Positions 24,903 to 38,619 of a DNA stretch of 64,000 nt are shown one piece after another. The translations under genes were made by a program, and so were the position numbers. This stretch comes from Cyprinodon diabolis (Eukaryota > Chordata > Actinopteri > Cyprinodontiformes > Cyprinodontidae), in assembly GCA_030533445.1 (NCBI GenBank), contig CM060068.1, forward strand, positions 28,754,510-28,818,509, in the 5' to 3' direction. Below the pieces are notes generated by a model. The model had not been told where the DNA came from, searched no databases, and was given only the letters and a program-made list of their open reading frames with translations. Position 1 is the first letter of the stretch; the number at the start of each line of letters is the position of its first letter.

Positions 24903-26949
24903 TAGAAATGTGCATGAACACCCCCTCCAAATGTCTCCTGAGATGTTTTTTTTTATTTTTTTTTATTTAAATGTGCCACAATATTTATTTTTTTATCCTT
25001 TTTTTCACTTTAGATTAATTGTATAAAGATGTCTGCCATCTCACTGCATTAATGTATGCCCACCTGCATAGATGTTTTTTTTCTTTTTTATCTTGCTGTT
25101 GTTCTGATGGTCCAAATATGTTTACATTTACAAACAATCTCCATTATGATCACAAATGTTTTTATGTTTACATCAGACTTTTAGAAGTAGAGAAAAAGAT
25201 GCCAGCAGTCAATGTAGAGCCCAAACCCCTCCTTCTAGCAAACGACCAATCAGTGAGCCGTATGCAAATGAGCCTGACCAGATAGCAGTGAAGTAAACAT
25301 TGAGGAAGCAGGAAAACTCCATTAAAACTTGTGAGACACTTTATAACTAATTAACTATCAAAACAGATGTAAATGCAGCATTTATTGGTTAGAGCAATGC
25401 TTCACTTTTTAGTTGTAAAAATGAATGGAAGCATTTCTCAATCACATAAGCACAGAGAGACGTGACTGTCCAGTTTATAGCACCCACTGGGGGAAAATTA
25501 CCTGTGACAAAAGCCCTTTACATCAAGACCCACCAATCCCTATAGGATTTATGCTGATTCAGGAACAATCACAGGTTTTTACCTATTCTTTTCTCCCTTT
25601 CCACTCTCAATATTTAGTCGTTTTTAAAAAGCTTAGTGGTCTCTACATGTATTTCCACCTTGGGGATTTGACTGATATGAATTAAACTGCATCACAAAAA
25701 AATTGTTTTTCAGTCCCGTTTGAGAACATTTTGGAATTTTTTTTCCTACTAATTTTACTTTTGTATAGTTATTAGGTTCAAATTAGTTTAAAATGCATAA
25801 TGGCCATCCGATGAGATAAATGTGTTGGTGGTTCAATCTTGGTTGAAAACATCTGAATATTGATGAAGGCACACATGCAAAAAAAATGGTCTGCACACGC
25901 CATCACTTTGAAAAGTGTTTTGAAGAAGCTGCTCTGGGTATACAAACATGTCTGCATTGCATTGGTCTACAAGCATAGCATGGTTTGCTAGGTGCAATCA
26001 TTGGTTACCACAGCAGAAAAAAATGAGGAAACAAAAGCACAGTACAATATTCCACTGTATTTTTTCCGAGAAACATTTTTTGTATAGTTCCATGAATGTA
26101 TTACCCAATATAATAATAAAAACAATGATTATCCTCAGTGGCAGCCATCCAGCAAAGTATTTTTCCCTATTTATGATCTTCAGCTCTGTATAAACTGACT
26201 TTAATGCTTAGGAGAAATCCTTGAAGTTTATAATTTTGAACATTATTTATTTTTACTGATACAGCCTAGCTGCAGTTCTTTGGAAAACCAGATTACTTTG
26301 CAAAATGGTCCTGTGGTAGACAGACTAGCTATTTCATATCGGAGGGAGACAAGGATAACGCTCTGAAGTCAGGTCACTGTGATCGTGTTTGTTTTTGATT
26401 TTCTCTGGCTCAGAGTAGTTCTGTCGGACAGCACAGTCTGCATTGCTTGAACACCACAGACAAACAAAAATAAAAGGTTTTTGCTCTCTCTCCCTCTCTC
26501 TCTCTGACATTCTTAAGTTTCAACAACTACATTTACATGAATGACTCATGCAAATAAGGTCTCCTCTTATTCCCTTTCTAAACAAAATTAAATAATAAAA
26601 AAAGAGTTAATATTTTTAACAATATTTCAAACATGACTGATGTGTATAATCATGTAGTTTAAATGCATTATACAGAAAATGATTGGTTTATTTGCCATTG
26701 CAGATCCATTCCTGACTATCTTATTTTTCTTTCTCACTTCACTGTTTATAAAAAATGTGCAAACTGATCTGCATGTTTTGAGTTCACACTTCCCTCAGAT
26801 CGCCGAGATTTGGGTTTTTTTATGCAGAGCTTGAATAAAGTCTTTGTTTAACAGGACGTTGTTTTTTTTTTCTTTCCTCTGCTGCAGAGAGTGATAAAGC
26901 CCCAAATTAATCCCTGTGTGAGACATTAAACTGCAAAGCTGTGAAGAAC
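24903..26949. other. Noncoding, no gene seen
   Basis: Contains T-rich homopolymers at 24945-25015 and a CT-rich tract at 26485-26508. Open frames at 25019-25285 and 25425-25685 have no recognisable domain. Confidence 0.35.
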
Positions 26950-27261
26950 CTGTATCAGAATCAGAAATACTTTAATAATCCCAGAGGGAAATTACTTTTG
27001 TTACACGCTCTAGTTACAATTTTACATGATATATACACACATCCAACTATACAATATAATAAAGATAAAAAATAAGAATAAAAAGAGATAAAATATATAC
27101 ACACATATAGCTCTTCTGTATATATATCTGTATGTATATCTATGTATATGTAAAAACTAAATCCAAATAAAGTGAAGAGTCCAATTAAAGTGAATAAATT
27201 AAAGTAAATAAAAAGTAAAGTGATACGTGGCGTGCAAAAATAGTGCATAAATGTCAATTTC

Positions 27262-27288
27262 GGGGGGGGGGGGGGGGGGGGGGGGGGG
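27262..27288. repeat. 27-base poly-G run
   Basis: Uninterrupted G on the plus strand (C on the LINE sense strand), inside the LINE 3' UTR just after the ORF end. Runs this long are rare, and the length may be unreliable in sequencing. Confidence 0.9.
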
Positions 27289-27297
27289 TTGACTCAA

Positions 27298-28625
27298 TCA
27301 CTTGAGGGAAGCGTTATATAGGTTGATGACCACAGGTAGGAATGATTTCCTGTGGCGCTCTGTGGTGCATCTGGGTAGGAGGAGTCTTCTGCTGAAGGAG
27401 CTCGTCTGCTGGACCAGTGTGTCGTGGAGAGGATGTGAGTCATTGTCTAATATGGACTGAAACCTGGACAGCATCCTCCTCTCTGCCACGGTGGTCAGGG
27501 TGTCCAGCTGCTCCCCCACAACATCACCGGCCCTCCTGATCAGTTTGTTCAGTCTGTTGTTGTCAGCGACCCTCAGCCCACTGCCCCAGCATGTGACAGC
27601 AAAGAAGAGCGTGCTAGCAACAACAGACTCATAAAACATCCTCAGCATGGTCCCACAGATGTTAAAGGACTTCAGCCTCCTCAGGAAGAATAGTCGGCTT
27701 TGGCCCTTTTTGTAGATCGCCTCGGTGTTTCTAGTCCAGTCCAACTTATTGTTAAAGTACACTCCCAGGTACTTATACTCCTCCACAGTGTCAACAGGAA
27801 CCCCCTGGATGGAAACAGGGGTCACAGGTGTTTTTGTCCTCCTCAGATCCACTATGAGCTCCTTAGTCTTTGTCACATTGAGCTGCAGGTGGTTCAGCTC
27901 ACTCCAAGTGACAAAGTTGCCCACCACAGTCCTGTATTCACTCTCCTCACCCTTTTCAATGCATCCAACAATTGCTGAGTCATCAGAAAACTTCTGAAGG
28001 TGGCAGGACTCAGAGCAATACCTGAAGTCCGAGGTGAAAAGGGTGAAGAGGAAGGGGGAGAGGACAGTCCCCTGAGGCGCCCCAGTGTTGCTGACCACCC
28101 TGTCAGACACACAGTTCTGTAGGCGTACATACTGTGGTCTGCACGTCAGGTAATCAACAATCCAGGACACGATGGGGGCCTCCACCTGCATCGCAGTCAT
28201 CTTCTCACCTAGTAGAGCCGGGCGGATGGTGTTGAAGGCGCTGGAGAAGTCAAAGAACATGATTCTCACTGTGCTCACCGGCTTGTCCAGGTGATTGTAG
28301 ACTCTGTTCAGCAGGAAGATGATGCTGTCCTCAACTCCCAGGCGGGGCTGGTAGGCGAACTGTAGTGGATCAGTGAAGGGCCTGACCATGGGCCTTAGCT
28401 GCTCCAGGACTAGCCTCTCAAAGGTCTTCATGATATGGGACGTCAGTGCTACCGGTCTGTAGTCCTGAGGGTCGCTAGGGCGCGACGTCTTTGGCACCGG
28501 AACGAGGCAGGACGTCTTCCACATCACGGGGACTCTCTGGAGGAGCATGCTCAGGCTGAAGACTAGGCTAAGTATTCCACACAGCTGGTTGGAACAAGCT
28601 TTGAGCACCCAGGGGAGTACACCAT
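27298..28625 (-). pseudogene. LINE reverse transcriptase domain (L2 lineage)
   Basis: Encodes the palm and fingers of a non-LTR reverse transcriptase. Visible are DYRPVALTSHIMKTFERLV, motif A FFDFSSAFNTI, motif B GAPQGTVLSPFLFTLF, and motif C FSDDSAIVG in place of the usual F/YADD. Then come LNVTKTKELIVDLR and the C-terminal WGSG and LNKLIRRAG blocks, ending NLYNASLK. The frame is open for 436 codons from 28608. The adjoining upstream part is in another frame because of one extra base at about 28627. Domain order and length are normal, so it was intact until recently in evolutionary terms. Confidence 0.9.
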
Positions 28626-28627
28626 CA

Positions 28628-29156
28628 AGGGCCCGCAGCTTTGCCGGAGTGGAGTCTGGTTAGCTGTCTTCTCACTAGGTCAGGAGTGAAGGACACTGTA
28701 GAGGTAACAGTAGGGGGAGGTGTGAGGTCCTCATGTTCTGTAGGACGGGATGTGAAGCAGGGGGGAGGGGTAGAGACGGTGGATGTTGATTGTGGTGGTG
28801 AAGAGCAGACAGGGGGTCTGTATGGAGGAGGAGTGCAAGAAGGTGGAGTGGTCGTTGGAGGGAAGCCAGCAGTGGAGGGTTGTGGGGGATGGGCCGCAGT
28901 ATCAAACCTAATAAAAAATAAGTTCAGTTCATTGGCCCGGTCCACGCACCCTTCCAACCCCACAACAGTGGACTTCTGGAACCCTGTGATGGTTTTCATC
29001 CCACTCCACACATCCCTCATGTTGTTGGTCATGAGTTTATTCTCCAGCTTTCTCCTGTATTTGTCCTTAGCCTCCTTGATTTTTCGTTTGAGTACCCCCT
29101 GCACTCTCCTCAACTCCTCACGGTTGCCATCTCTGAATGCTCTCTTCTTCTCATCA
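28628..29156 (-). pseudogene. LINE inter-domain linker (frame-shifted segment)
   Basis: Continues the LINE ORF from EKKRAFRDGNREELRRVQ, through the basic KRKIKEAKDKYRRKLENKL and NNMRDVWSGMKTITGF, to a proline/threonine-rich spacer, and ends TRLHSGKAAGP. This is the canonical segment just before the reverse transcriptase. It is separated from the endonuclease frame by a missing base near 29156 and from the RT frame by an extra base near 28627. Confidence 0.85.
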
Positions 29157-29895
29157 GGATGGCCTTTATTTTCTTGGTGATCCAAGGTTTGTTGTTGGGG
29201 TAACAGGTGACAGTCCGAGCTGGAACATTGCAGTCCACACAGAAGTTTATATAATCCGTGATGCACTCTGTGAGCCCATCAATGTCCTCCCCATGGGGCT
29301 CACAGAGTGCAGGCCAATCAGTCACCTCAAAGCAGGCCTGCAGTGCCTCACAAGCCTTCTCCGACCACCTCCTCACAGTTCTTGTAGTCGTTGGCTTCCT
29401 CCTCACCAGAGGCACATAACAGGGTTTGAGATGAACCAGGTTGTGATCTGACCTGCCCAGAGGGGGGAGAGGAGAGGAGATGTATGCATCCTTAATGTTA
29501 GCATACATCAGGTCCAGGGTCCTCACATCTCTGGTAGGGCAGCTCACATATTGTTTGAAGGTCGGTAGAACTTTGTTCATGGTGACATGGTTAAAGTCTC
29601 CCGACATGATGATGAGGGCATTGGGATGATGGGTCAGTAGTTCAGAGATGATATTATGGATGGTGCTGCAGGCAGATGTTGGGTTTGCAGAAGGAGGGAT
29701 GTACAGAACAACAGCGATGACATGCGGGATCTCTCTGGGCAGCTGATATGGACGGAGTCCAATGGCCAGCAGTTCAACATCCGGGCAACAGAGCTGTTTT
29801 TTAATGGTGATGTGACCCGGGTAACACCATCTGCTGTTAACTAGAATGACAAGCCCCCCTCCTTTTCGCTTACCACTCTTAGTGTACTGTACCGA
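29157..29895 (-). pseudogene. LINE AP-endonuclease domain, N-terminally truncated
   Basis: The C-terminal two thirds of an apurinic-type endonuclease: SGKRKGGGLVILVNSRWC, VVLYIPPSAN, MSGDFNH (catalytic Asp/Asn region), TLDLMYANIKDAY and GRSDHNLV (catalytic Asp-His). It is followed by CYPNNKPWITKKIKAIL. The catalytic N-terminal Asn/Glu part is missing, as expected of 5'-truncated retrotransposition. The frame remains open upstream to 29982, but that sequence is flanking DNA. Confidence 0.88.
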
Positions 29896-30248
29896 GTTTA
29901 ATACAATTTCCTTTGCATTAGAAATTGATACTGTTACGGCCCACATCTGTTGAGCTGCTTCTAAAATGCTATGAGTGTGCATTACTCGTGAAAAATTTTA
30001 GTTCCTCTGGATTGTTTTTATTTTTTCTTTTACATTTTGCAATTTGTTTTAAGAGGGTTTATGTGATGAGAAAACTGCCACATGCAGAAATCTTAATTAT
30101 GTATAAATGTGGTGTATGTTTGCATTTAGGCCGAAATAAAATCTAGTAAAAAAAAAATTTTTCCTAGAGGAGTCAACAAATGAATAAAATGAAGAGAACA
30201 CCTGAGAGATTTACTGTGAGAAAACGGCAGCTCATCTTTTATAAGCTC

Positions 30249-31009
30249 TAGGGGTGGGTATTGGCAAAGAAGTCATGATTCGATTCGAATCACGATTCAC
30301 ATGCCACGATGCGATTCTATCACGATGCATCACGATACTTAAAATATTGCAATGCATTGCGATATTTTCACTGAACACTGTAGGAAAAAGATACAGCCCT
30401 TACCCGTGGCTGACTGGCTGTGTGTGATCTGGATAGTGTCTTCAATTTATACATAACTGAAAGCAACTGAATTCATACATAGCTGTATTTATTGAAACGA
30501 CTTTTGGAGGTGTTGCCATGAAAACAAATACTGGACAGAAATATTACTATTACCGGCGTGGACACACTGACAAAAAGATCTTATGATTCATCAAACTTAA
30601 AATAACAAAATAAGGATAATCAGAGCCGTTTACATGGCCTCAGTGGTCCTTTTGCAAATTACGTGCATCATATCAATGTCATTTTTACCTTCTTTGTTTT
30701 TAAAGCCAAATTGCATCCAAGCGGGGCGAATTTTCTCAGTCTCCTCTATATTTTGTTTACAAATGGCTCAGTTTCCCGCGGCTGGAAATGCTTGTGACAT
30801 AAAGCAGCAGGCGTCAACACATCCGCAGCGAGATCTGCTGGACTGGAAGTTGTATTCCACTTGATTTGGCTGATGTGCGCCAACCATTAATGTATTTTAT
30901 TTGTTCTTTTTTTTTTTATAATCGATTCTTGCCTTAAAGAATCGATGCAGTAGATCACAAAAATTAGCATCTCGATGCATCGTCATGACGATTATTTTGC
31001 ACACCCTTA
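30249..31009 (+). mobile_element. hAT-like MITE (TAGGGGTGGG...GTGTGCAAAATAATCG family), copy 2
   Basis: A 761-bp element with a perfect 8-bp duplication ATAAGCTC (30241-30248 and 31010-31017). It starts TAGGGGTGGGTATTGGC and ends ATTATTTTGCACACCCTTA. It is in inverted orientation to the copy at 22564-23185 and carries about 140 bp more interior than copy 1. Confidence 0.87.
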
Positions 31010-31017
31010 ATAAGCTC

Positions 31018-33159
<2,142 letters not shown>

Positions 33160-33204
33160 TTATTAATAAAATATTCACTTTAATTTGTCATTTGAGTTCT
33201 GTAT

Positions 33205-33366
33205 ATACCCATTAGGGAGCAGTGGATGCCACTGTCCAGCTTTTCCCAGGAAAAATTATTTCCTGCTTAGGAACCCAGAGGGGCGGTCAGTGGGAACACG
33301 ACCAGGGAACTCATGACCTTCCCATGACACTTAACGACGTGCTCTCATCACCAGGCCACCACACTC
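33205..33366 (-). repeat. Degenerate tRNA-type SINE copy
   Basis: Reading the minus strand: TGGTGGCCTGGTGATGAGAG (A-box like), GTCATGAGTTCCCTGGTCG (B-box like), then CTGACCGCCCC and GGCATCCACTGCTCCC. The order matches the better preserved copies at 43339 and 59728. It sits 50 bp after the TA microsatellite. Confidence 0.45.
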
Positions 33367-33369
33367 CGG

Positions 33370-35250
33370 AGCAGACACACCATGCAAGAAGTAGATCTAT
33401 ATCAAATTCTGCTTGATATATACACAGCAACACACCAGCAGCTCAGCGAGCGCTCACTGCTTTCATCTTCTTAAAAAATGAGTTTTATATGGACTGTGTG
33501 GACTAGAAAACTGAAATTCAAGATTACCTCTGCCCACATGGCTGTGAGCTGTGTTGATGCATGATTGTCGGAGTGTATATAGAATAAAAATGCTATTTCT
33601 GAAGAAAAAAAAAACACCAGCTGGTGAATGACAAACAAGATTTGGAGGCCTAACATTTCTGCATTTATGAGCTGCATTAGCGTTGTCATTTCATAGTGAC
33701 GGAAATTTAAGCTGAGCTCAAAATTTGCAGCGACATGATCAAAATGAATAGGTATTAAAATCTTTTAACCAACTGTGCCAAGAGCTGGATGATGGTTACA
33801 AAAACTGTTTGTTCTGCAACTTGGAAGGCTTTCCAAAAGACAATTACATGTTTATTAGCAGAAGAGTATGTTTGGGTCTTCATCAGGGTTCTATTCAGTA
33901 GATTCCAGCACTGATTTTTTCTTTTTTTTTTTTTTTAATCTTTAATGTTTATTGCTTAAATGCTCCAGTCTGGGCAATAGCAGTTCAAGGAGTCATCAAG
34001 AGCCCAAAAGCAGTATATTTTATATGTTTGCTGAGTGCATGTTATTTTCTGCCAGAATGTGACCAGAATTTTTTTTTTTAAAGATCTGCAAAGTCACACA
34101 TAGACAATAAAATAAAATAAAATAAAATAAAATAAAATACAGGTTTGGAAATCATATATTGGAGATTAAACTCTTACCCCTAGGGGAGTGTATGCAGTTA
34201 GCAACAGTCTAATTATTATCCATGTAAAATAGTATTCACTTGGACTTTTCCCTGGAACAATGAAAATTTTAATGTAAGGTTAGTTACTCATAAATAGTTG
34301 TAAGAATAGTTCATCTATTTATTTATTATTATTTTTTTTATCTTTAATTCATTTCTCTAATCCAGTCCTTAGAATAACTAAAAGTAACTTAAAGACCAAT
34401 GCAAGCACAGATACTGACTTGTGATCCTCTAGCAAAGGTGCCAGGATCAACAAATTTGACACTAAAGATATGCTGCAACATTTTTTTTTTCAATTATGCA
34501 TCTTCTTCAATGTTTTAACCGCCATCTGTTTTTATTTTTTGTAACAGCTGTCAAACGTGCACAGGAGTAGTTAGAGAAGTGAGACTCAAACACCACATTT
34601 ATATATTTTAAAATAAGACAAAAATTAAAATGTGTGATAAAAGTACAATGAAACATGGGGGGAAAAATTAAATATATTTGATTTAAGACAAGTAAACTAA
34701 TCTGTGGAGTAGTCAGACAGAAAACATTTGATTTCAACCCGTTTTAATTTTTTGGGTAAAGCTTAAACTAAAAGTAGTAAAATCATCTCACTCATACTGT
34801 GAACTATTTGAATAAAAGTGATAGGATGTCTTAAAAGTTTTATAGATTAAATTAAGCACTTGTCTAAAGCACACACTGCTTCATTGGGACAGTTCAAACA
34901 GTACCATATATCTTAACTCTATAAAACGGTAATCTGATGTAGACTGAGCAGCTGAAATTTAAAGTTTTTAAATCTGCCTACTATATAAATAACTGTTTTC
35001 CAAAACAGCTTTACATGGATTATGTGGTTTATCTAAAGATGGGTCTGAAGATTAATTTGGGTTAAATTTTTAGCAATATTCTTTGAAAATAACTTGTAAA
35101 TTGACAGTAAGAGAAAAAACAAGATTTTTCTACAAATACTCAGCTAAAAATACTAAAGCTGCTTTCAGATCTTTTCTCATATCCCTACGAAAACTTTTGC
35201 ACGTGAAAACAGTTTACTTGGGAATTAACATTGTGGGTTTGTTTTTTTAT
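33370..35250. other. Noncoding with an (AAAAT)n tract
   Basis: About seven AAAAT units at 34105-34139; otherwise AT-rich, with no gene seen. Confidence 0.4.
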
Positions 35251-35258
35251 GGTCTAGT

Positions 35259-35569
35259 TAGGGCTGGGAAATTATTTTGTTATTATTCTTGATTTCTTAA
35301 TAAATGCAATTTCCAAGTCCTAGAAGGAGGCACTGATTTATGGTCTATTTAAATTTAAAGATATATGACATTAATTTCCTCACTCCCGCTCTTTAGTTGG
35401 CGAAAATATGCTTAAAGTAGGCTTGCCTTCTCACATAAGGGGAGAAAAAGGTGCAGCTATCAGACAGATCCATGCTGAAAGTAAACACTTTCCCACTCAA
35501 CAGTAAAAGAGCTGTGAAGGCTAAAATAAATACGAGATTTTGATTTTCTGGGAAAATTACACAGCCCTG
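35259..35569 (+). mobile_element. hAT-like MITE (TAGGGCTGGG family), complete copy
   Basis: A 311-bp element starting TAGGGCTGGGAAATTAT and ending AATTACACAGCCCT(G). The flanks GGTCTAGT (35251-35258) and GTTCTAGT (35570-35577) form an 8-bp duplication with one mismatch. Interior blocks match the fragment at 11831. Confidence 0.7.
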
Positions 35570-35577
35570 GTTCTAGT

Positions 35578-36787
35578 TAAATACAATGCGTGTTTAATTG
35601 AGATAAGCGTGTAGAATGTGCTACAACATGAAGACTTTCATCTTTTAACATCAACAACAGTCTTTATCTGGATTTTATTCAATGGGTTCCACCTATCCTT
35701 TTGATCTTTTTCGTATGGTACTCCAATCTCAAAACAAATACCTGCCCGGGTGATATAGTGAAAAGGTTTTATTAACCTGATAGGTGTGAGGCAAATTTAC
35801 TAAGAATCTTTTTAGTTCAGGGGGGTAGAGAGGATATCTGGATCTATTATTTAAGACAGATCTCCTCCTCTGCATCGCGAGTTCAGGCCAGTTAATCTGG
35901 ATCTTTGGTGCCAAAGTGCAAAAGTAAGGCTATAAAACCAGCTTTGTTATTGGTGCCATCTGTCTCAGTAGTTCGGTTTGGCATTGCCTTAACATTGTTC
36001 TTTCTTTCTTTCGTATCTTGTCTCATCTCAGTTTATGGTGATCTAATATTAGCTTGTTCTGTTTTTAACTAACTGTAATCCCTTTTACAGATAAATATAA
36101 GTTGACTGATAGACAGATGAAGTCAGCTTTTCTTGTGCTTTCATATCTCGTTTTTTTCTCCTCACCTTTAACACTCAATGATAGCCTTACCATCTGGAGA
36201 TGAAAATTCAAATCTATGTCTGTGGTCTTGGAGTTCCCTCAAGAGGCTCAAAAACCTGCAGCTGAATTACTCCAACCTCCTCATCCTGTCAGAAACTGCA
36301 AGCATTCTGCATGCTGGGGGGAGTAAATCTTTAGTGCAGGCAGGGTATTGTTAAAAAGAGGTAAAAAGCTACAGCAATAAGCTCTGACATTTCACCAGCA
36401 CTGGTCTAAATCTCTACAGACGTTGTCGTTGAAGTCTGAGGTTTCAGCCACAGGTTTATTTTTTTATGTCTACAGAAATCCTTGACAGCCTATAAGCTGG
36501 AGGTATCAGGCGTATATAATAGTTTAATTGTACAAAAAATCTAGAACATCTTAAGGACACCACTTTAAAGGCTGTTTGCTGCTTGATTGATCCGAATACA
36601 AACTCTATAAAGTGGAGCTAAGGCTTGACGTTAGTGTTAAAAACAATTTGGTCTGGGAAAGTCTCATAAAGAAGATGAATTCATTATGCTGATGTGTTGT
36701 GGTCAGCTTAAAACATACGTTTTAGCTCTGTTCACCAAGAGGTTTCCCCATGCAGAAAACATTTCTACATTTTTAACAACTGATAAA
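35578..36787. other. Noncoding, no gene seen
   Basis: AT-rich DNA with no repeat family recognised. Confidence 0.35.
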
Positions 36788-36791
36788 TTAA

Positions 36792-37341
36792 AGGCGTAGT
36801 GGAGGATTTTCGCAAAATCTTTCCACTTAAAAAAAAAATGTGCTTGTGCTTAAAAAGCAAAACAAATGCACAACCTTGTACCTGCTCCCGAGAGAGAACA
36901 CCTATTAAATGCAGACGACAGCATGCATGAGCCCATTTCTCCTCATGCATGCTCTGTTTAAATGCCGGAGCCAGCACCATCTTTTTTATTAGTCGCCACT
37001 GTGGGGTAGAGATAGCCTATGGTGACAACGGGCCGCTGTGACAGCAAATCCTATAATGTTTTGCGAGGAGAGCTCTTCAAGCAAAGCATTCCGGGATATA
37101 TCTGCCTCGTCTGAGGCTTTTCTTTTCTTCTCATACACTTTATAGACACTTTTTCTCTTACGAACCTGTGCTATTTTCAAAGAACGGCGGTGAGAAAGGT
37201 GAGCTTGACTGCAAAAAAAGATAACTAACTGGGGATGAGCACGTAGGGCGGCCTCATGTAAACATACCATAATAATTGACAATTAGGAGAACCACTTATT
37301 TAGATGATCCACATGGAAAAAGAAGATCCTGCACTATACCT
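36792..37341 (-). mobile_element. TTAA-flanked TIR DNA transposon, copy 2
   Basis: A 550-bp element with TTAA on both sides (36788-36791, 37342-37345). Ends are AGGCGTAGTGGAGGAT (left) and, on the complement, AGGTATAGTGCAGGAT (right). It is clearly homologous to the element at 4373 in the opposite orientation. The TTAA duplication and matching TIRs identify it as a complete non-autonomous insertion. Confidence 0.85.
37075..37174 (-). pseudogene. Conserved lysine-rich peptide remnant inside TTAA element, copy 2
   Basis: Encodes VRKRKSVYKVYEKKRKASDE, colinear with the peptide in copy 1. The start ATG is changed to ATA at about 37174-37172. The following residues diverge after DEAD, where this copy seems rearranged or deleted. 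Confidence 0.5.
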
Positions 37342-37345
37342 TTAA

Positions 37346-38479
37346 TTAATACATCTTAATAATCAAATTTTCTAAAAGGTACAGCCTTAATATACATTCT
37401 GTACTGTATAAAGACAAAAAAAAAATACAAAAGCAGCATATTTTTGAGAGATCTTAAAGTAAATCTTTAATCTCTTTTCCCCTAACAGAGGTAAAGAGAT
37501 CAGACATAAAAGAGACGGCATCATTCAGGTGTAAAAATACAGACCCTGCAAGGTCAGAAAGGACCATCTTCATTAAAGAAGGACTGCGCTGAGGCAGATT
37601 AGGTCTGTCCTGTACTCTCTATAGTCCTTCACCTACAAGAGTGATTTTATCACTGAAGCAAAAAAAACATCTATTTTCGTGCTAAGAAACTCTTTTATCT
37701 TCATCTGAAGGACCAAAAACACCCAATAATGACCAAAAAATGCAGGTGGGAGGAATTCTGGTTTGCACACAAATGCTCTCCTATAACAGTCCAGCCGTGA
37801 TTTAGAGAAAAAAAACAACATATTTTAGACAAAACAAGTCTTGAATAAAGCCTTTACAGTAGGTGAACATTAGCTTTTGGTTCTGCTGAGACAAGTCATG
37901 AACAACAATGGTTAGAATACACTTGGACAAGGTTGCTGCACATCTGTACAGGCTGGTTTCCAAGAGTACAACATGTTTGTGCATGTTGGCCCTACATGCA
38001 TGTGCTTCATTCATAAAAAGAAGCAAAATTTGATTTTAATTCAAGTGAGAAGCTGTGGGGAAAAAAAGCTGCCAACCAAACATGCAGTTGCTGCTCTTTT
38101 GGATAACAAAAATACAGTTAAGATTACCTGCCAAGTTAAACAGGAACAGACACACAATTTGGAAATGAAAGCCAAGCTTTTAACAAGAAGAGACATCTGA
38201 CACAAACATGGTTCTGGGAAGAGCTGAATCATGGTGTGACCTAAGTACAACTTGGGATAAATCATAGAGGGGCAAACAAGGCTGTCTTTAACACATGCTG
38301 TCAAAACCAAGGTCCTATGAAGGAAATTCAGCCCATCACCTCACATCATGACTGCCAAATACAGCTGGAAGCATGAATTCACACAGCTAGGCGGTGGCTG
38401 CTGTAAGATTGTCATGCTATGAAAACCTTGGGTAAAACTGCTACGGTTCAATAATACCTAGGAAAATTACAACTGCAAG
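37346..38479. other. Noncoding, no gene seen
   Basis: Short overlapping open frames without recognisable domains. Confidence 0.35.
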
Positions 38480-38483
38480 AAGT

Positions 38484-38612
38484 ATGCTGGTGAAGATTCT
38501 CAGTCATCCAGGTCATAGTCATTCCAAAAAAAGTAAAAACAATCCACTGGATTTGGTACCAAGTTTGAAGACGTTTCACTTCCCATCCAAAAATTCAAAT
38601 TGCTGCTAACTG
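38484..38612 (-). repeat. Fragment of a widespread fish retroelement (GAAACGTCTTCAAAC motif)
   Basis: The minus strand reads GGATGGGAAGTGAAACGTCT, then CCAGTGGATTGTTTT, then GACTGAGAATCTTCACC. I recognise this order from a common teleost interspersed repeat. Its class (LINE or Penelope-like tail) I cannot fix from this fragment. Confidence 0.55.
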
Positions 38613-38619
38613 CTAGAAG

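Larger units (their letters stand above)
26950..29895 (-). mobile_element. L2-type LINE (non-LTR retrotransposon), 5'-truncated and frameshifted
   Basis: In minus-strand order: part of an endonuclease, a linker, reverse transcriptase, a 3' UTR and the terminal GGGATTATTAAAGTATTTCT / CTGATTCTGATA tail, as in fish L2/Maui-like elements. The 5' truncation lies within the endonuclease, at about 29895, where the family-like SGKRKGGGL block begins. The 3' region carries a 27-G run (27262-27288). Two single-base frame changes break the ORF. Confidence 0.9.

Noticed and set aside
28641..29180. Plus-strand 179-codon frame over the LINE linker
   Set aside because: Antisense shadow of the LINE coding strand.
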